A model generated the notes under the pieces. The model was not told the origin of the DNA, did no database searches, and worked only from the letters and a program-made list of their open reading frames with translations. Shown piece after piece: positions 52,524 through 63,032 of a stretch of DNA of 64,000 nt. Source of the stretch: Allosaccharopolyspora coralli. GTDB lineage: Bacteria; Actinomycetota; Actinomycetes; Mycobacteriales; Pseudonocardiaceae. The DNA lies in NCBI RefSeq assembly GCF_009664835.1, contig NZ_CP045929.1:3348001-3412000 (forward strand). Reading direction: 5' to 3'. Position 1 is the first letter of the stretch; every line of letters starts with the position of its first letter. The position numbers were made by a program, and so were the translations under genes.

Positions 52524-52578
52524 CGGAGCGAACGGCACTTTCGCCTCATGAGATGAGGCGAAAGTGCCGTTCGCTCCG
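52524..52578. terminator. 26-bp perfect palindrome between convergent genes
   Basis: Arms at 52524-52549 and 52553-52578 are perfectly complementary with a 3-base loop (GAG). The core GCGAACGGCACTTTCGCCTC is also found in the hairpin at 62957-63005. It lies between the immunity gene and a convergent small gene. Confidence 0.85.
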
Positions 52579-52594
52579 ACGACAGACGCTGGAG

Positions 52595-52942
52595 TCAGGA
52601 CTGGGACGTGCCCGGGTTGTCGCGGCGGGGCTGCTGGTCACCGAGGCCTTGGAAGTCGCTCGGGTTCGCCGAGCCCGTGCTCTGCGAGCCGCTACCCTGC
52701 GAGCCGGTGGGCCCGGAGCTCGTGCCGCCGGACTGCTGACCGCCCAAGCCGCGGAAGTCGTTCGGGTCCGCGGAGCTGGTGGTGCCCGAACTCGACCCGC
52801 CCGAGCCGCCGAGGACCTTGTTCTTCAGGTCGTCGATCTTCTGCTTGTTCTTCGGATCCTGCGCCATCTGCTTGGCCTTGCGGATGGCCATCTGGCCCTG
52901 CGGGCTACTCGCGAAACGCATGACCTTCCTGAACAGCGACAT
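52595..52942 (-). CDS. Small basic/Gly-Ser-rich protein of unknown function
   Basis: A 115-residue protein. The first 45 residues are basic and helical (LFRKVMRFASSPQGQMAIRK, AQDPKNKQKIDDLKNKVLGG). The rest is Gly/Ser/Gln-rich with two copies of a short repeat, PNDFRGLGGQQ and PSDFQGLGDQQ. No signal peptide. ATG at 52942 was chosen since the residues before it look non-coding. It resembles a widespread actinobacterial hypothetical family but I cannot name a function. Confidence 0.7.
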   Translation of the reverse strand: MSLFRKVMRFASSPQGQMAIRKAKQMAQDPKNKQKIDDLKNKVLGGSGGSSSGTTSSADPNDFRGLGGQQSGGTSSGPTGSQGSGSQSTGSANPSDFQGLGDQQPRRDNPGTSQS

Positions 52943-53014
52943 CGTGGCTCCAGTTCCGATCCGGGGTCTACACCACCAGGGTACCGGCACCCACCACCCC
53001 GCGAGCCCGTGTCC

Positions 53015-54193
53015 TCAGCCGAGGGACCCGCTGACCGAGGCGTGGCCCTTGAGCAGGTTGCGGGAGATGGTGCGACGCTGGATTTCGTCGGTGCCCTCGA
53101 AGATCCGCAGCAGGCGCAGGTCCCGGTACCAGCGCTCCAGCGGGAACTCCTTGGTGTATCCCATGCCACCGTGGATCTGCAGCATGCGGTCCACGATCTC
53201 GTTCGCCCGGACACCGCCGTGCAGCTTCGCGATCGACTGGGCGTGGCGCGAGTCCATGCCCTGGTCGCGCTGCCACGCGGCCTGCAGCACGAGCCACCGC
53301 AGTGCCTCGATCTCCACCGCCGAGTCCGCGATCATCCACTGGATCGCCTGCCGGTCGGCGATCGGCGCACCGAACGTACTGCGGTTCTTGGCGTAGTCCA
53401 TGCTCATCTCGACCATGCGCTCGCAGTTGCCCAGCGCCCGGGCGGGCAGCAGGTACCGGCCGCTGCCGATCCACTGCATCGCGAGCCGGAACCCCCCGCC
53501 GAGCTCGCCGAGGATGTTCTCCTCCGGCACCCGGACGCTCTCGAAGATCAATGCGGCCGGCTGGCGCTCCCGCTCGCCCATGATCTCGATCGGCTCGGAC
53601 TTCCAGCCCATGTCGCGGTCCACCAGGAAGCAGGTCACACCCCCGTCGGCGCCCTTGTCCTTGTCGGTCACCGCGAACACCATCGTGAAGTCCGCGTCGA
53701 TCCCGCCGGTGATGAACGTCTTCTCACCGTCGATGACCCACTCCGAGCCTTCCTTGCGCGCCGTGGTCCGGAGTTCCTTCGCGTCCGAACCCGCACCCGG
53801 CTCGGTGATCGCGAAGCAGGACTTGCGCTCACCGGCGATGGTCGGCAGCAGGTAACGCTGCTTCTGCTCCTCGTTGGCGTAGTAGAGGATGTTGTCCGCA
53901 CCGCCACCGAAGCTGAACGGCACGAACGTCCGGCCCAGCTCGATCTCGATGAGCGCGGCCATCACCGCGGGCAGCTCCATACCGCCGTACTCCTCCGGGG
54001 TCTGCACGCCCCAGAACCCGGCCGCGCGCGCCTTCTCGCGCAACGCGTTCTTCTCCTCCGAGGTGATTCCTTCCTCACCGCGGCGCTCGCGGCGCAGTAC
54101 CTCGTTCTCCATCGGCACCAGCTCGCGGGTGACGAAGTTGCGTACCCAGTCGCGGATGTCGCGCTCGGTCTCGGACAGGGAGAAGTCGACCAT
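53015..54193 (-). CDS. Acyl-CoA dehydrogenase
   Basis: A 392-residue flavoprotein that introduces the 2,3 double bond in an acyl-CoA. Recognisable are CFAITEPGAGSDAKELRTTA (FAD/substrate site), WVIDGEKTFITGG, and the C-terminal IHGGMGYTKEFPLERWYRDLR. It closes an operon with a reductase and an acyl-CoA ligase. Chain-length preference cannot be told. ATG at 54193; its ribosome site lies in the 86-base gap. Confidence 0.93.
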   Translation of the reverse strand: MVDFSLSETERDIRDWVRNFVTRELVPMENEVLRRERRGEEGITSEEKNALREKARAAGFWGVQTPEEYGGMELPAVMAALIEIELGRTFVPFSFGGGADNILYYANEEQKQRYLLPTIAGERKSCFAITEPGAGSDAKELRTTARKEGSEWVIDGEKTFITGGIDADFTMVFAVTDKDKGADGGVTCFLVDRDMGWKSEPIEIMGERERQPAALIFESVRVPEENILGELGGGFRLAMQWIGSGRYLLPARALGNCERMVEMSMDYAKNRSTFGAPIADRQAIQWMIADSAVEIEALRWLVLQAAWQRDQGMDSRHAQSIAKLHGGVRANEIVDRMLQIHGGMGYTKEFPLERWYRDLRLLRIFEGTDEIQRRTISRNLLKGHASVSGSLG

Positions 54194-54279
54194 GATGCCT
54201 TCTTTCGAACAGGACGGGAATCGCGAGATGAGGAGTCCGAAGTGGACGGCCGTGTGCGGCCACGGCCGTCCACTCGCCG

Positions 54280-55047
54280 TCAGCCGAGCTTGCGCCCGCC
54301 GTCGACGTAGAACGTCTGACCGGTGATGAACGACGAGTTCTCACTGCTGAGGAACTCGACCGTGTTCGCGATGTCGGCGGGATTGCCGACCCGGCGCACC
54401 GGCGTGTCCTTCGCGGTCATGTCCTGCATGTCCTGGAAGTCCACGCCGATCCGCTCCGCCGTGGCGGCCGTCATGTCCGTGACGATGAATCCGGGGGCGA
54501 TGGCGTTGACGTTGACGCCGAACGGCCCGAGCTCGATCGCCAGCGTCCGGGTGAAGCCCTGCACCCCGGCCTTGGCCGTGGAGTAGTTGGCCTGACCCCG
54601 ATTGCCGAGAGCGGACACGCTGGAGAGGTTCACGATCTTGCCCCAGCGCTGCTCGACCATGTGCTTCTGCGCGGCCTTGCTGCACAGGAACGCGCCCCGC
54701 AGGTGCACGCCCATCACCAGGTCCCAGTCCGTCTCGGACATCTTGAACAGCATGTTGTCCCGGGTGACGCCCGCATTGTTGACGAGGACACCGACCGGCC
54801 CGAGCTCGGCGGCGATCCGCGCGAACGCGGCGTCCACAGAGGACGAGTCGGTCACGTCCGCGCCGACAGCCAGCGCCTTGCCGCCCGCGTCGGTGATCCG
54901 GGAGACCGCATCGGCGCCGGCGGATTCGTCGATGTCGACGAGTGCGACCGCCGCACCCGACGCGGCCAGCTTCTCCGCCACTGCGGCACCGATCCCGCGG
55001 GCCGCACCGGTGACGACCGCGACCCGGCCGCTCAGTTCCTCGCTCAT
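54280..55047 (-). CDS. fabG: 3-oxoacyl-(ACP/CoA) reductase-like SDR
   Basis: A 255-residue classical SDR with VVTGAARGIGAAVAEKLA, NNAGVTRDNM, the catalytic Ser (NLSSVSALGNRG) and YSTAKAG, and PGFIVTDMTAAT. FabG-like, but placed between an acyl-CoA ligase and an acyl-CoA dehydrogenase it may act on 3-hydroxyacyl-CoA in degradation. The ATG at 55047 is preceded by GGAAG and gives the usual length. Confidence 0.9.
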   Translation of the reverse strand: MSEELSGRVAVVTGAARGIGAAVAEKLAASGAAVALVDIDESAGADAVSRITDAGGKALAVGADVTDSSSVDAAFARIAAELGPVGVLVNNAGVTRDNMLFKMSETDWDLVMGVHLRGAFLCSKAAQKHMVEQRWGKIVNLSSVSALGNRGQANYSTAKAGVQGFTRTLAIELGPFGVNVNAIAPGFIVTDMTAATAERIGVDFQDMQDMTAKDTPVRRVGNPADIANTVEFLSSENSSFITGQTFYVDGGRKLG

Positions 55048-55096
55048 GCTCGGCACTTCCTCACTTCCGTGATCCGAGGTCGGCCCGACGCCGACC

Positions 55097-56662
55097 TCAC
55101 TGCTGGGAGATCGTCTCGCGCAGCTCCCGCTTGAGGACCTTGTGACTCGGCCCCAGCGGCAGTTCCGGCAGGAAGACGATCTTGCGCGGGTACTTGTGGT
55201 GCGCGGTCTTCTCCGCTGCCCACCCGATGATTCCCTTGGCGAGGGTCTCGTCGGCCTCGTCCAGCGAGCAGGAGGGCACCACCACGGCACACACCTCCTC
55301 GCCCCGCCCCGTGTCCGGGACACCGAGCACGGCGACCTGCGAGACGGACGGATGCCGCACGAGCAGCTCCTCGACCTCACGCGGGTAGATGTTGTAGCCG
55401 TTGCGGATGATCAGATCCTTCTTGCGGTCCACGATGGACAGGAATCCGTCCGCGTCCTTGCGGCCGATGTCGCCGGTGCGGAACCAGCCGTCGACGAGCA
55501 CCGCCTCGGTGGCCTCGCGGTCGCCGAGGTATCCGGCGAAGACGTTGTGGCCCCGCACCACGATCTCGCCGAGCTCACCGGTGGGCACGAGCTCGATGCG
55601 GTCCTCGCGGTCCTGGTCGGCGACCTCGACGTCGATGCCCCACAGCGAGTGCCCGACGGTGCCGGGCCGGGTCCCGTGCAGCGGCTGGTTGACCGTCGCC
55701 GTAGGCGAGGTCTCGGAGAGCCCGTAGCCCTCGTAGATCCGGGCGCCGAACCGGGACTCGAAGTTCTCCAGGACGGCGACCGGCAGCGCCGCACCACCGG
55801 AGATGCACAGCCGCAGCGACGACAGGTCGGCTCCCTCGGGCGCGGCCTCCAGCATCCGGATGTACATCGTCGGCACGCCGTTGATCTGGGTGATGCCGTG
55901 TTCGCGGATCAGGTCGATCGCGGCGGCCGGGTCGAACTGCGGCTGCAACACCAACGTCGCCGAGGCGCGGAACGTGGTGTTCAGCGAGACCGTCTGCCCG
56001 AAGACGTGGAACAGCGGGAGGCAGCCGAGGATCCGGTCCTCGTGCCGGGTGTCGTTCGCGTCGAAGGCGTTGACCGTCGCGTTGAGCACCAGGTTCAGGT
56101 GGGTGAGCACCGCGCCCTTGGGGCGCCCGGTGGTCCCGCTGGTGTAGAAGACGACGGCGGGATCATCGGGCACGCGGGTGACGTGGTTGGCGATCGGGTC
56201 GGCCGCGGCCGCGAGCTCGGTCAGCGACGGCTCGTCGGCGGTGGTCGGACCCACGGTGACCACCGGCACGCCCACGCGCTTGGCCGAGTCCCGCGCGAGC
56301 GCGAGCTGCGAGGTGTGCGAGACGACGAGTTTCGCCCCGGCGTCCCTGATGAGATAGGCGGCTTCGTCGGGCACGAGCAGCAGCGGCACCGGCAGCACCA
56401 CGGCACCGGCCGCGATGATCGCGTAGTAGGACCGCACGAAGTCGATGACGTTCGGGGCGACGAGAGCGACCCGATCGCCGGGGCCCACCCCTTGCTGCTG
56501 CAGGGCGGCGGCGTGCTTGCGCACCTGCTCCCACAACTCGCGGTAGGTGATGGTCTCCTCGCCCTCGACGACGGCCACCCGGGCCGGGTGGCGCCGGGCG
56601 GGCTCGGCGAGTACCGAGGCGAGCGAGAGGGTCGCACCGAGGGTCGGCTCTGCTGTGGTCAT
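55097..56662 (-). CDS. Long-chain acyl-CoA ligase (AMP-forming)
   Basis: A 521-residue ANL-superfamily enzyme that activates a fatty or aromatic acid to its CoA thioester. The P-loop VFYTSGTTGRPKGAVLTHLN, the GYGLSETSPTATVN motif, GWFRTGDIGRKDADGF and the C-terminal catalytic lysine (GPSHKVLKREL) are present. The ATG at 56662 is preceded by AGGAGG; a longer frame to 56749 is not ligase-like. It is the first gene of the operon and lies 301 bases from the divergent TetR gene, across the palindromic operator. Confidence 0.92.
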   Translation of the reverse strand: MTTAEPTLGATLSLASVLAEPARRHPARVAVVEGEETITYRELWEQVRKHAAALQQQGVGPGDRVALVAPNVIDFVRSYYAIIAAGAVVLPVPLLLVPDEAAYLIRDAGAKLVVSHTSQLALARDSAKRVGVPVVTVGPTTADEPSLTELAAAADPIANHVTRVPDDPAVVFYTSGTTGRPKGAVLTHLNLVLNATVNAFDANDTRHEDRILGCLPLFHVFGQTVSLNTTFRASATLVLQPQFDPAAAIDLIREHGITQINGVPTMYIRMLEAAPEGADLSSLRLCISGGAALPVAVLENFESRFGARIYEGYGLSETSPTATVNQPLHGTRPGTVGHSLWGIDVEVADQDREDRIELVPTGELGEIVVRGHNVFAGYLGDREATEAVLVDGWFRTGDIGRKDADGFLSIVDRKKDLIIRNGYNIYPREVEELLVRHPSVSQVAVLGVPDTGRGEEVCAVVVPSCSLDEADETLAKGIIGWAAEKTAHHKYPRKIVFLPELPLGPSHKVLKRELRETISQQ

Positions 56663-56779
56663 GCGGGGGCCTCCTGTCGAGGTCTCTGCGCCCACTCCGG
56701 GCGCCGAGGTACGGACGAGAACCGTGGGCATCGGGAGGTCCGCCACCACCGGGGAGCGGCCGAAGGAATGGACACCAGT

Positions 56780-56796
56780 AACTAACGCCGTTAGTT
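56780..56796. promoter_or_regulatory. TetR-type operator between divergent genes
   Basis: AACTAACG-C-CGTTAGTT is a perfect inverted repeat of eight bases per arm around one base. It lies about 118 bases upstream of the ligase ATG and 168 bases upstream of the TetR GTG. It is the only such palindrome in the gap and likely the binding site of the adjacent regulator, controlling both directions. Confidence 0.75.
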
Positions 56797-56963
56797 TTAT
56801 GGCAGCCTACGACCGTTCCGACACAGCACGCAAGGGTCACACCTCCACGGAGCCCGACCGGTTCAACGTCCACCGGTCACCCGAGGTGACGGGCGGTGCG
56901 CCCCGGATCACAGCAGGCAGTGGGCCACACCTGTGCACGTCCGACCCACGACAGGAGACCACC

Positions 56964-57602
56964 GTGCCGAGACCGACGAATCCGCTGCTGTCCCCGGAGA
57001 GCATCCGGGGCAGCGCGCTCGACCTCATCGACATTCACGGCCTCGAAGCGGTCTCCATGCGCAAGATCGCCGACCACCTCGGTGTCCGGGCCGCGTCGTT
57101 GTACAACCACGTCTCCACCAAGGACGAGCTGCTGCACCAGATCGCCAACGAGATCATGGACCGCGTCGACACCTCCGGCTTCGACCACGGCTGGGAGGAC
57201 GGGCTGCGGACCTGGGCGCGCTCGTACCGCGCCGCGCTGGCCGAGCATCCGAACCTGGTGCCGTTCGTCGCCTCGGGGCCCGCTCGCCGCGACGTCGCAC
57301 TGCAGCGCGCCGACGCCGTGCACGGCGGACTCACCCACCACGGGTGGCCGCAGCGTTACGCCACGATGATCGGCGCCTCGACCAAGTACCTCGTGGTCGG
57401 TGCCGCGATGGGGTCGTTCTCCCGGGGCTTCGTCGACGAGCCCGACGTCTACGACGGAAAGTTCCCGCACCTCAACCAGGCACACCGGCTGGCACGACAC
57501 GCCGCGGAGATCGACCACGACAGCTTCGAACTCGCACTGTCCGCACTGGTCGACGGCCTGCTCACGGTCTACGAACAGGTGGCCGAGCCGCCCGAGCGGT
57601 GA
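56964..57602 (+). CDS. TetR-family transcriptional regulator
   Basis: A 212-residue repressor. The N-terminal helix-turn-helix is AVSMRKIADHLGVRAASLYN followed by HVSTKDELL (TetR signature). The ligand domain has no clear specificity, but the divergent acyl-CoA operon suggests an acyl-CoA or fatty acid. GTG at 56964 with AGGAG at 56953-56957. Its upstream region holds the palindrome at 56780. Confidence 0.9.
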   Translation: MPRPTNPLLSPESIRGSALDLIDIHGLEAVSMRKIADHLGVRAASLYNHVSTKDELLHQIANEIMDRVDTSGFDHGWEDGLRTWARSYRAALAEHPNLVPFVASGPARRDVALQRADAVHGGLTHHGWPQRYATMIGASTKYLVVGAAMGSFSRGFVDEPDVYDGKFPHLNQAHRLARHAAEIDHDSFELALSALVDGLLTVYEQVAEPPER

Positions 57603-57710
57603 CCGTGACGGCCGCGTGGATCACGCTGCCCTCCGGTTGACTCCGTACCCAGCGCTTCCGTAGCGTCATCGGCCGAGCCAACGACAACAGAACACCGCGC
57701 CCACGACGTC

Positions 57711-57910
57711 GAGCGGGAGAGACCCCACCCGGTGTGCCTCGCACCCGGACCGGGGCGCCGAAGGAGCAATCCTCCCTCCAAACTCTCAGGCCACAGACAC
57801 CGCTCGGTACCAGGCGAACGGAGAAAAGCAGGAGCGCCCGCTCCTCGCCCACGGTGCAAGCCGCCTCGCGCGGTGAAACTCTCAGGCCAATGACTCCGGG
57901 GAGACGGTCT
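57711..57910 (+). ncRNA. Tandem glycine riboswitch
   Basis: Two glycine aptamers in a row before gcvT. The first has GCGGGAGAGACC (57713 on), GGCGCCGAAGGAGCAA and AACTCTCAGGCC (57781-57792). The second has GGAGAAAAGCAGGAGC, GGTGCAAGCC and AAACTCTCAGGCCAATGAC (57877-57895). These are the conserved strings of the gcvT riboswitch class. When glycine is plentiful it should turn on the cleavage gene. The region 57603-58027 holds no protein gene. Confidence 0.93.
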
Positions 57911-58027
57911 CACCAGCGCAAACACCCGCGCCCGTGTTCGTGCCGACGCCCCGGATAGGCTGACCTCCGCATGTGAGCGGCCCGGAGCAACGACACGACC
58001 GGCGCCACGAGGAGGAGTCGCACAGCC

Positions 58028-59131
<1,104 letters not shown>

Positions 59132-59168
59132 GTAGACCCCGCCCGAGAACGAGTGCAGGAGGCAGCAC

Positions 59169-60446
59169 ATGTCCACGGAGTTCTTCAATAGTCGGCTTGC
59201 GGATGCGGATCCGGAGGTGGCGGCCGCGGTCGATGCCGAGTTGCGGCGCCAGCAGACCACGTTGGAGATGATCGCCTCGGAGAACTTCGCGCCGCAGTCG
59301 GTGCTGGAGGCCCAGGGTTCGGCGTTGACGAACAAGTACGCCGAGGGATACCCCGGGCGGCGTTACTACGGCGGGTGTGAGCACGTCGACGTCGTCGAGC
59401 AGCTGGCCCTGGACCGGGTCAAGGACCTCTTCGGCGCCGCCTACGCCAACGTGCAGCCGCACTCCGGCGCCCAAGCCAACGCCGCGGCCATGTTCGCCCT
59501 GCTCAAACCCGGTGACACGATCATGGGTCTGGACCTGGCCCACGGCGGACACCTCACCCACGGCATGCGGATCAACTTCTCCGGCAAGCTCTACAACGTG
59601 GTTCCCTACCACGTCTCCGAGACCGACCACCGCGTCGACATGGACGAGGTCGCTCGACTGGCCCGCGAGAACAAGCCGCAGATGATCGTGGCCGGCTGGT
59701 CGGCGTACCCGCGGCACCTGGACTTCGCGGCCTTCCGCGCCATCGCCGACGAGGTCGGTGCCTACCTCATGGTCGACATGGCCCACTTCGCCGGACTGGT
59801 CGCGGCCGGGCTGCACCCCAACCCCGTCCCGCACGCCCACGTGGTCACGACCACCACGCACAAGACCCTCGGTGGTCCGCGCGGCGGCGTGATCCTCTCC
59901 GGCGACCCGGAGTTGACCAAGAAGTTCAACTCCGCGGTCTTCCCCGGCCAGCAGGGCGGCCCGCTCGAACACGTCATCGCAGGCAAGGCCGTCGGGTTCA
60001 AGATGGCCGCCAGCGAGGAGTTCCGCGACCGTCAGACCCGCACCGTCGAAGGCGCCGGCCTCATCGCCCGCCGGTTGCAGGCCGACGACGCCACCCAGGC
60101 CGGTGTGCAACTGGTCTCCGGCGGCACCGACGTGCACCTCGTGCTCGTCGACCTCCGCAACTCCCAACTCGACGGGCAACAAGCCGAAGACCGGCTCCAC
60201 GAAATCGGCATCACCGTCAACCGCAACGCCGTGCCCAACGACCCCCGGCCCCCGATGGTCACCTCCGGGCTCCGCATCGGCACCTCGGCGCTGGCCACCC
60301 GCGGATTCGGCAAGACCGAGTTCACCGAAGTCGCCGACATCATCGCCGAAGCACTCCAACCCACCTTCGACGACACCCGCAGCAAATCGCTGCGCGCGCG
60401 TGTCGAAAAGCTCGCCGCCGACAAGCCGCTCTACCCGAACCTCTGA
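59169..60446 (+). CDS. glyA: Serine hydroxymethyltransferase
   Basis: A 425-residue PLP enzyme that interconverts serine and glycine with tetrahydrofolate. The PLP lysine is Lys232 in [14 protein letters not shown]; other family blocks are [32 protein letters not shown] and [12 protein letters not shown]. It starts 37 bases after gcvT with GCAGGAGG before it and shares its mRNA, so it is likely also under the glycine riboswitch. A hairpin terminator follows. Confidence 0.96.
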   Translation: MSTEFFNSRLADADPEVAAAVDAELRRQQTTLEMIASENFAPQSVLEAQGSALTNKYAEGYPGRRYYGGCEHVDVVEQLALDRVKDLFGAAYANVQPHSGAQANAAAMFALLKPGDTIMGLDLAHGGHLTHGMRINFSGKLYNVVPYHVSETDHRVDMDEVARLARENKPQMIVAGWSAYPRHLDFAAFRAIADEVGAYLMVDMAHFAGLVAAGLHPNPVPHAHVVTTTTHKTLGGPRGGVILSGDPELTKKFNSAVFPGQQGGPLEHVIAGKAVGFKMAASEEFRDRQTRTVEGAGLIARRLQADDATQAGVQLVSGGTDVHLVLVDLRNSQLDGQQAEDRLHEIGITVNRNAVPNDPRPPMVTSGLRIGTSALATRGFGKTEFTEVADIIAEALQPTFDDTRSKSLRARVEKLAADKPLYPNL

Positions 60447-60460
60447 GTTCGTTCTCTCCG

Positions 60461-60492
60461 GTGGGGCCGTGTCCGTCAGGGCACGGCCCCAC
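60461..60492 (+). terminator. Terminator after glyA
   Basis: GTGGGGCCGTG pairs with CACGGCCCCAC (11 bp, loop of 10), 15 bases after the glyA stop, followed by TGTCGTGTGT. Confidence 0.8.
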
Positions 60493-60523
60493 TGTCGTGT
60501 GTGGACGGTGTCGGGTGAGGCAG

Positions 60524-60557
60524 CGCCGACAATTCCGGGCGTCCGAACTTGTCGGCG
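60524..60557 (+). promoter_or_regulatory. Inverted repeat before bioB
   Basis: CGCCGACAA and TTGTCGGCG (9-base arms, 16-base gap) lie 45-78 bases before the bioB start. It could be an operator or a leader hairpin. The half-sites do not match known BirA (TTGT on the outer side) or BioQ sites. Confidence 0.4.
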
Positions 60558-60601
60558 TCGTCAATGGAGATCCGGTGATCCGGAGCGGAAGGCTCGTGGC
60601 C

Positions 60602-61660
60602 ATGACGACGCTGCAGGATCTCACCACGAAGGCTCTCGATCGGCGGGCCCCGACCCGTGACGAAGCGATGGCCGTGCTCACCGACACCCACGACGTGCTC
60701 GACGTGGTCGCCGCCGCGGGCACCGTGCGCAGGCACTTCTTCGGCCGCCGGGTGAAGCTGAACACGATCATCAACATGAAGTCGGGCATGTGCCCCGAGG
60801 ACTGCACCTACTGCTCGCAACGGCTGGGCTCGACCTCGGAGATCCTCAAGTACTCGTGGATCAGCCCCGAAGAAGCCGCCGAGACCGCCGATCGCGCCGC
60901 GCAGGCAGGGGCGAAGCGCATCTGCCTGGTCGCCAGCGGGCGCGGCCCGGGTCAGCGCGACGTGCGCCGGATCGCCGAGACCATCGAGGAGATCAAGGCC
61001 GCGCAGCCGGACGTGGAGATCTGCGCCTGCCTCGGCCTGCTCAAGGACGGCCAGGCCGAGGAACTCCGTGACGCCGGTGTCTACGCCTACAGCCACAACC
61101 TCAACACCAACGAGGACCGCTACGCCGACATCTGTTCCACGCACACCTTCACCGATCGGGTCGAGACCGTGGGCAAGGCCACCACGGCCGGAATGTCGTC
61201 GTGCTCGGGCGCGATCTTCGGCATGGGCGAGTCCGACGAGGACGTCGTCGCGCTCGCGTTCGAGCTGCTGGAGCTGGACCCGGACTCGGTGCCGATCAAC
61301 TTCCTCATCCCGATGGAGGGCACACCGCTGTCCGAGGACTGGACCCTCACCCCGGAGCGGTGCCTGCGGATCCTGGCGCTGTACCGGTTCTTCTTCCCGG
61401 ACGTGGAGGTTCGCCTCGCAGGTGGCCGGGAGATCCACCTGCGCGGCCAGCAGACTCTCGCACTGCACCTCGCCAACTCGATCTTCCTCGGTGACTACCT
61501 CACGTCCGAGGGCCAGACCGGGGACGAAGACCGAAGAATGATCACCGACGCCGGGTTCACGATCGAGGGCACCGACGAGCAGACGCTGCCCGACCAGCGG
61601 CACGATCTCGTGGCGATCCGGCGCCGGGGCACCGGCACCGAGCTCCCGTCCAACGCCTGA
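60602..61660 (+). CDS. bioB: Biotin synthase
   Basis: A 352-residue radical-SAM enzyme that inserts sulfur into dethiobiotin, the last step of biotin synthesis. The SAM cluster cysteines are in [10 protein letters not shown] (64, 68, 71); further conserved blocks are [23 protein letters not shown] and [11 protein letters not shown]. The ATG at 60602 has GGAAGG nine bases before. No other bio gene is in the window; it is separated from glyA by a terminator and has its own upstream inverted repeat. Confidence 0.95.
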   Translation: MTTLQDLTTKALDRRAPTRDEAMAVLTDTHDVLDVVAAAGTVRRHFFGRRVKLNTIINMKSGMCPEDCTYCSQRLGSTSEILKYSWISPEEAAETADRAAQAGAKRICLVASGRGPGQRDVRRIAETIEEIKAAQPDVEICACLGLLKDGQAEELRDAGVYAYSHNLNTNEDRYADICSTHTFTDRVETVGKATTAGMSSCSGAIFGMGESDEDVVALAFELLELDPDSVPINFLIPMEGTPLSEDWTLTPERCLRILALYRFFFPDVEVRLAGGREIHLRGQQTLALHLANSIFLGDYLTSEGQTGDEDRRMITDAGFTIEGTDEQTLPDQRHDLVAIRRRGTGTELPSNA

Positions 61661-61669
61661 GCGGGCATT

Positions 61670-61790
61670 GTGGGACGTGGGTGGGTGGTCCGGTACCGCC
61701 GCCCCAGTGCGTGCCCCTCGCCCTGCCGAGGCTGGACACGTATGAGGCGTGTCCTACGGGCACACAGTTCCCACATGCACTCTGAGCGTC
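61670..61790. repeat. MITE-like repeat, degenerate copy after bioB
   Basis: GTGGGACGTGGGTGGGTGGT then CCGGTACCGCCGCCCCAG (61670-61707) matches the terminal repeat of the element at 39628. GGCTGGACACGTATGAGGCG then TGTCCTACGGGCACA follows its interior hairpin. The end (CAGTTCCCACATGCACTC) is the inverse of the GTGCATTGGGGAACTG block. Confidence 0.65.
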
Positions 61791-61815
61791 AGAGGAAGCG
61801 CGGATTGATCCGCGT

Positions 61816-61922
61816 GGGGTGGTTCCGTAGCGGAACCTCACCTCGTGGCCGGCTCCGGGAGCGTCGACATCGAGTAGCCACCTGCACCACGTCGACGCTG
61901 TCCCCGCCGGCCACGAGGCGAG
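61816..61922 (+). repeat. 3'-end repeat element, copy F, with long hairpin
   Basis: GTAGCGGAACCTCACCTCG (61827-61845) opens a hairpin: CTCACCTCGTGGCCGG (61837-61852) pairs with CCGGCCACGAGGCGAG (61907-61922) over 16 bases with one mismatch, with facing GTCGAC repeats inside the loop. The rest of the gap (61923-62257) holds CCACAGTGG twice, 18 bases apart (62051-62059, 62069-62077), and no gene. Confidence 0.72.
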
Positions 61923-62257
61923 AACCCGCCGTCGGCCGTTCTGCGTAGCAAGCAGGAACCCCGACGCAGTGCGCCTGACCACAGCCCTCAAACCGCGCAC
62001 TCTGTCAGTCGCAGCGTGTGTGTCCGGTCGGCGACACACGGTGCTCGCGTCCACAGTGGTGCATGCCACCACAGTGGAAATCCAGCGGAGATATTCGTCA
62101 CAACACCAGGAGTCTCGCGCGGACGCCGTCTCACCTTTCACCTGCGAGGGCCGGGAGAATCTCAGGGGCAGTCTCAGGGTGAGCACCGGTGGGGCGGTTC
62201 CGTTCGATTCCGTAGCGTCGATGGAGTCGTGTCCGGTTTCGTCCTCGGAGATCATCA

Positions 62258-62905
62258 ATGCCCCTTGCGTCCGCCCTCGCCGCCCAGACCGACGGAGGCG
62301 GCATCACCGCATGGGTGCTGGCGATCATGGAGGTGCTGGGCGGTCCCGGCGCCGGGCTCGCCGTCGCGCTGGAGAACCTGTTCCCGCCGATCCCCAGCGA
62401 ACTGATCCTGCCGCTGGCCGGGTTCGCCGCGAGCGCGGGCAGCATGAGCCTGCTCGGCGCGATCCTGTGGACCACCACAGGCTCCGTCGTCGGCGCGATC
62501 GCGCTCTACTATGTCGGAGCGTTGCTCGGCCCGGAACGCACTCGGGCCATCGCCGTGAAGCTCCCGCTGGTGGACGCCACCGACCTCGACCGCACCGAGG
62601 ACTGGTTCACCCGGCACGGCACGAAGGCGGTCTTCCTCGGCAGGATGGTGCCGGTCTTCCGCAGCTTCATCTCGGTGCCTGCCGGGGTCAAACGGATGCC
62701 GATGCCGGTCTTCGTCGCCTTCACCGCAGCGGGCAGCCTCATCTGGAACACCCTGCTCGTCCTCGCCGGGTACTTCCTCGGCGCGAACTGGGGTGTCGTC
62801 GAGAGTTACGTCGGCGTGTTCCAGACGTTCGTCATCATCGCCGTGGTCGTGGCGGTGACCACCTTCGTCGCCCGCCGCCTCCGTCGCCGCCGCGTCGACG
62901 CCTGA
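62258..62905 (+). CDS. DedA-family membrane protein
   Basis: A 215-residue protein with about five hydrophobic segments, of the DedA/SNARE-associated family, now linked to flipping of undecaprenyl phosphate or phospholipid. Signatures are ENLFPPIPSELILPLAGF and the arginine motif GRMVPVFRSFISVPAGV. A basic tail (RRLRRRR) ends the protein. ATG at 62258. It converges on the carboxypeptidase gene across a palindrome. Confidence 0.9.
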   Translation: MPLASALAAQTDGGGITAWVLAIMEVLGGPGAGLAVALENLFPPIPSELILPLAGFAASAGSMSLLGAILWTTTGSVVGAIALYYVGALLGPERTRAIAVKLPLVDATDLDRTEDWFTRHGTKAVFLGRMVPVFRSFISVPAGVKRMPMPVFVAFTAAGSLIWNTLLVLAGYFLGANWGVVESYVGVFQTFVIIAVVVAVTTFVARRLRRRRVDA

Positions 62906-62956
62906 GTCGCGCTCATCCGGTCCATTCCTCGCCTCACCCGACCCTCATTCTGGTGG

Positions 62957-63005
62957 GGCGAACGGCACTTTCGCCTCACCACACGAGGCGAAAGTGCCGT
63001 TCGCC
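62957..63005. terminator. 21-bp perfect palindrome between convergent genes
   Basis: GGCGAACGGCACTTTCGCC plus TC (62957-62977) pairs perfectly with 62985-63005, 7-base loop. Same core as the palindrome at 52524-52578. It lies between the DedA and carboxypeptidase stop codons. Confidence 0.85.
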
Positions 63006-63032
63006 TCGTGTGGGAATCGGCTTGGTGGTCGG

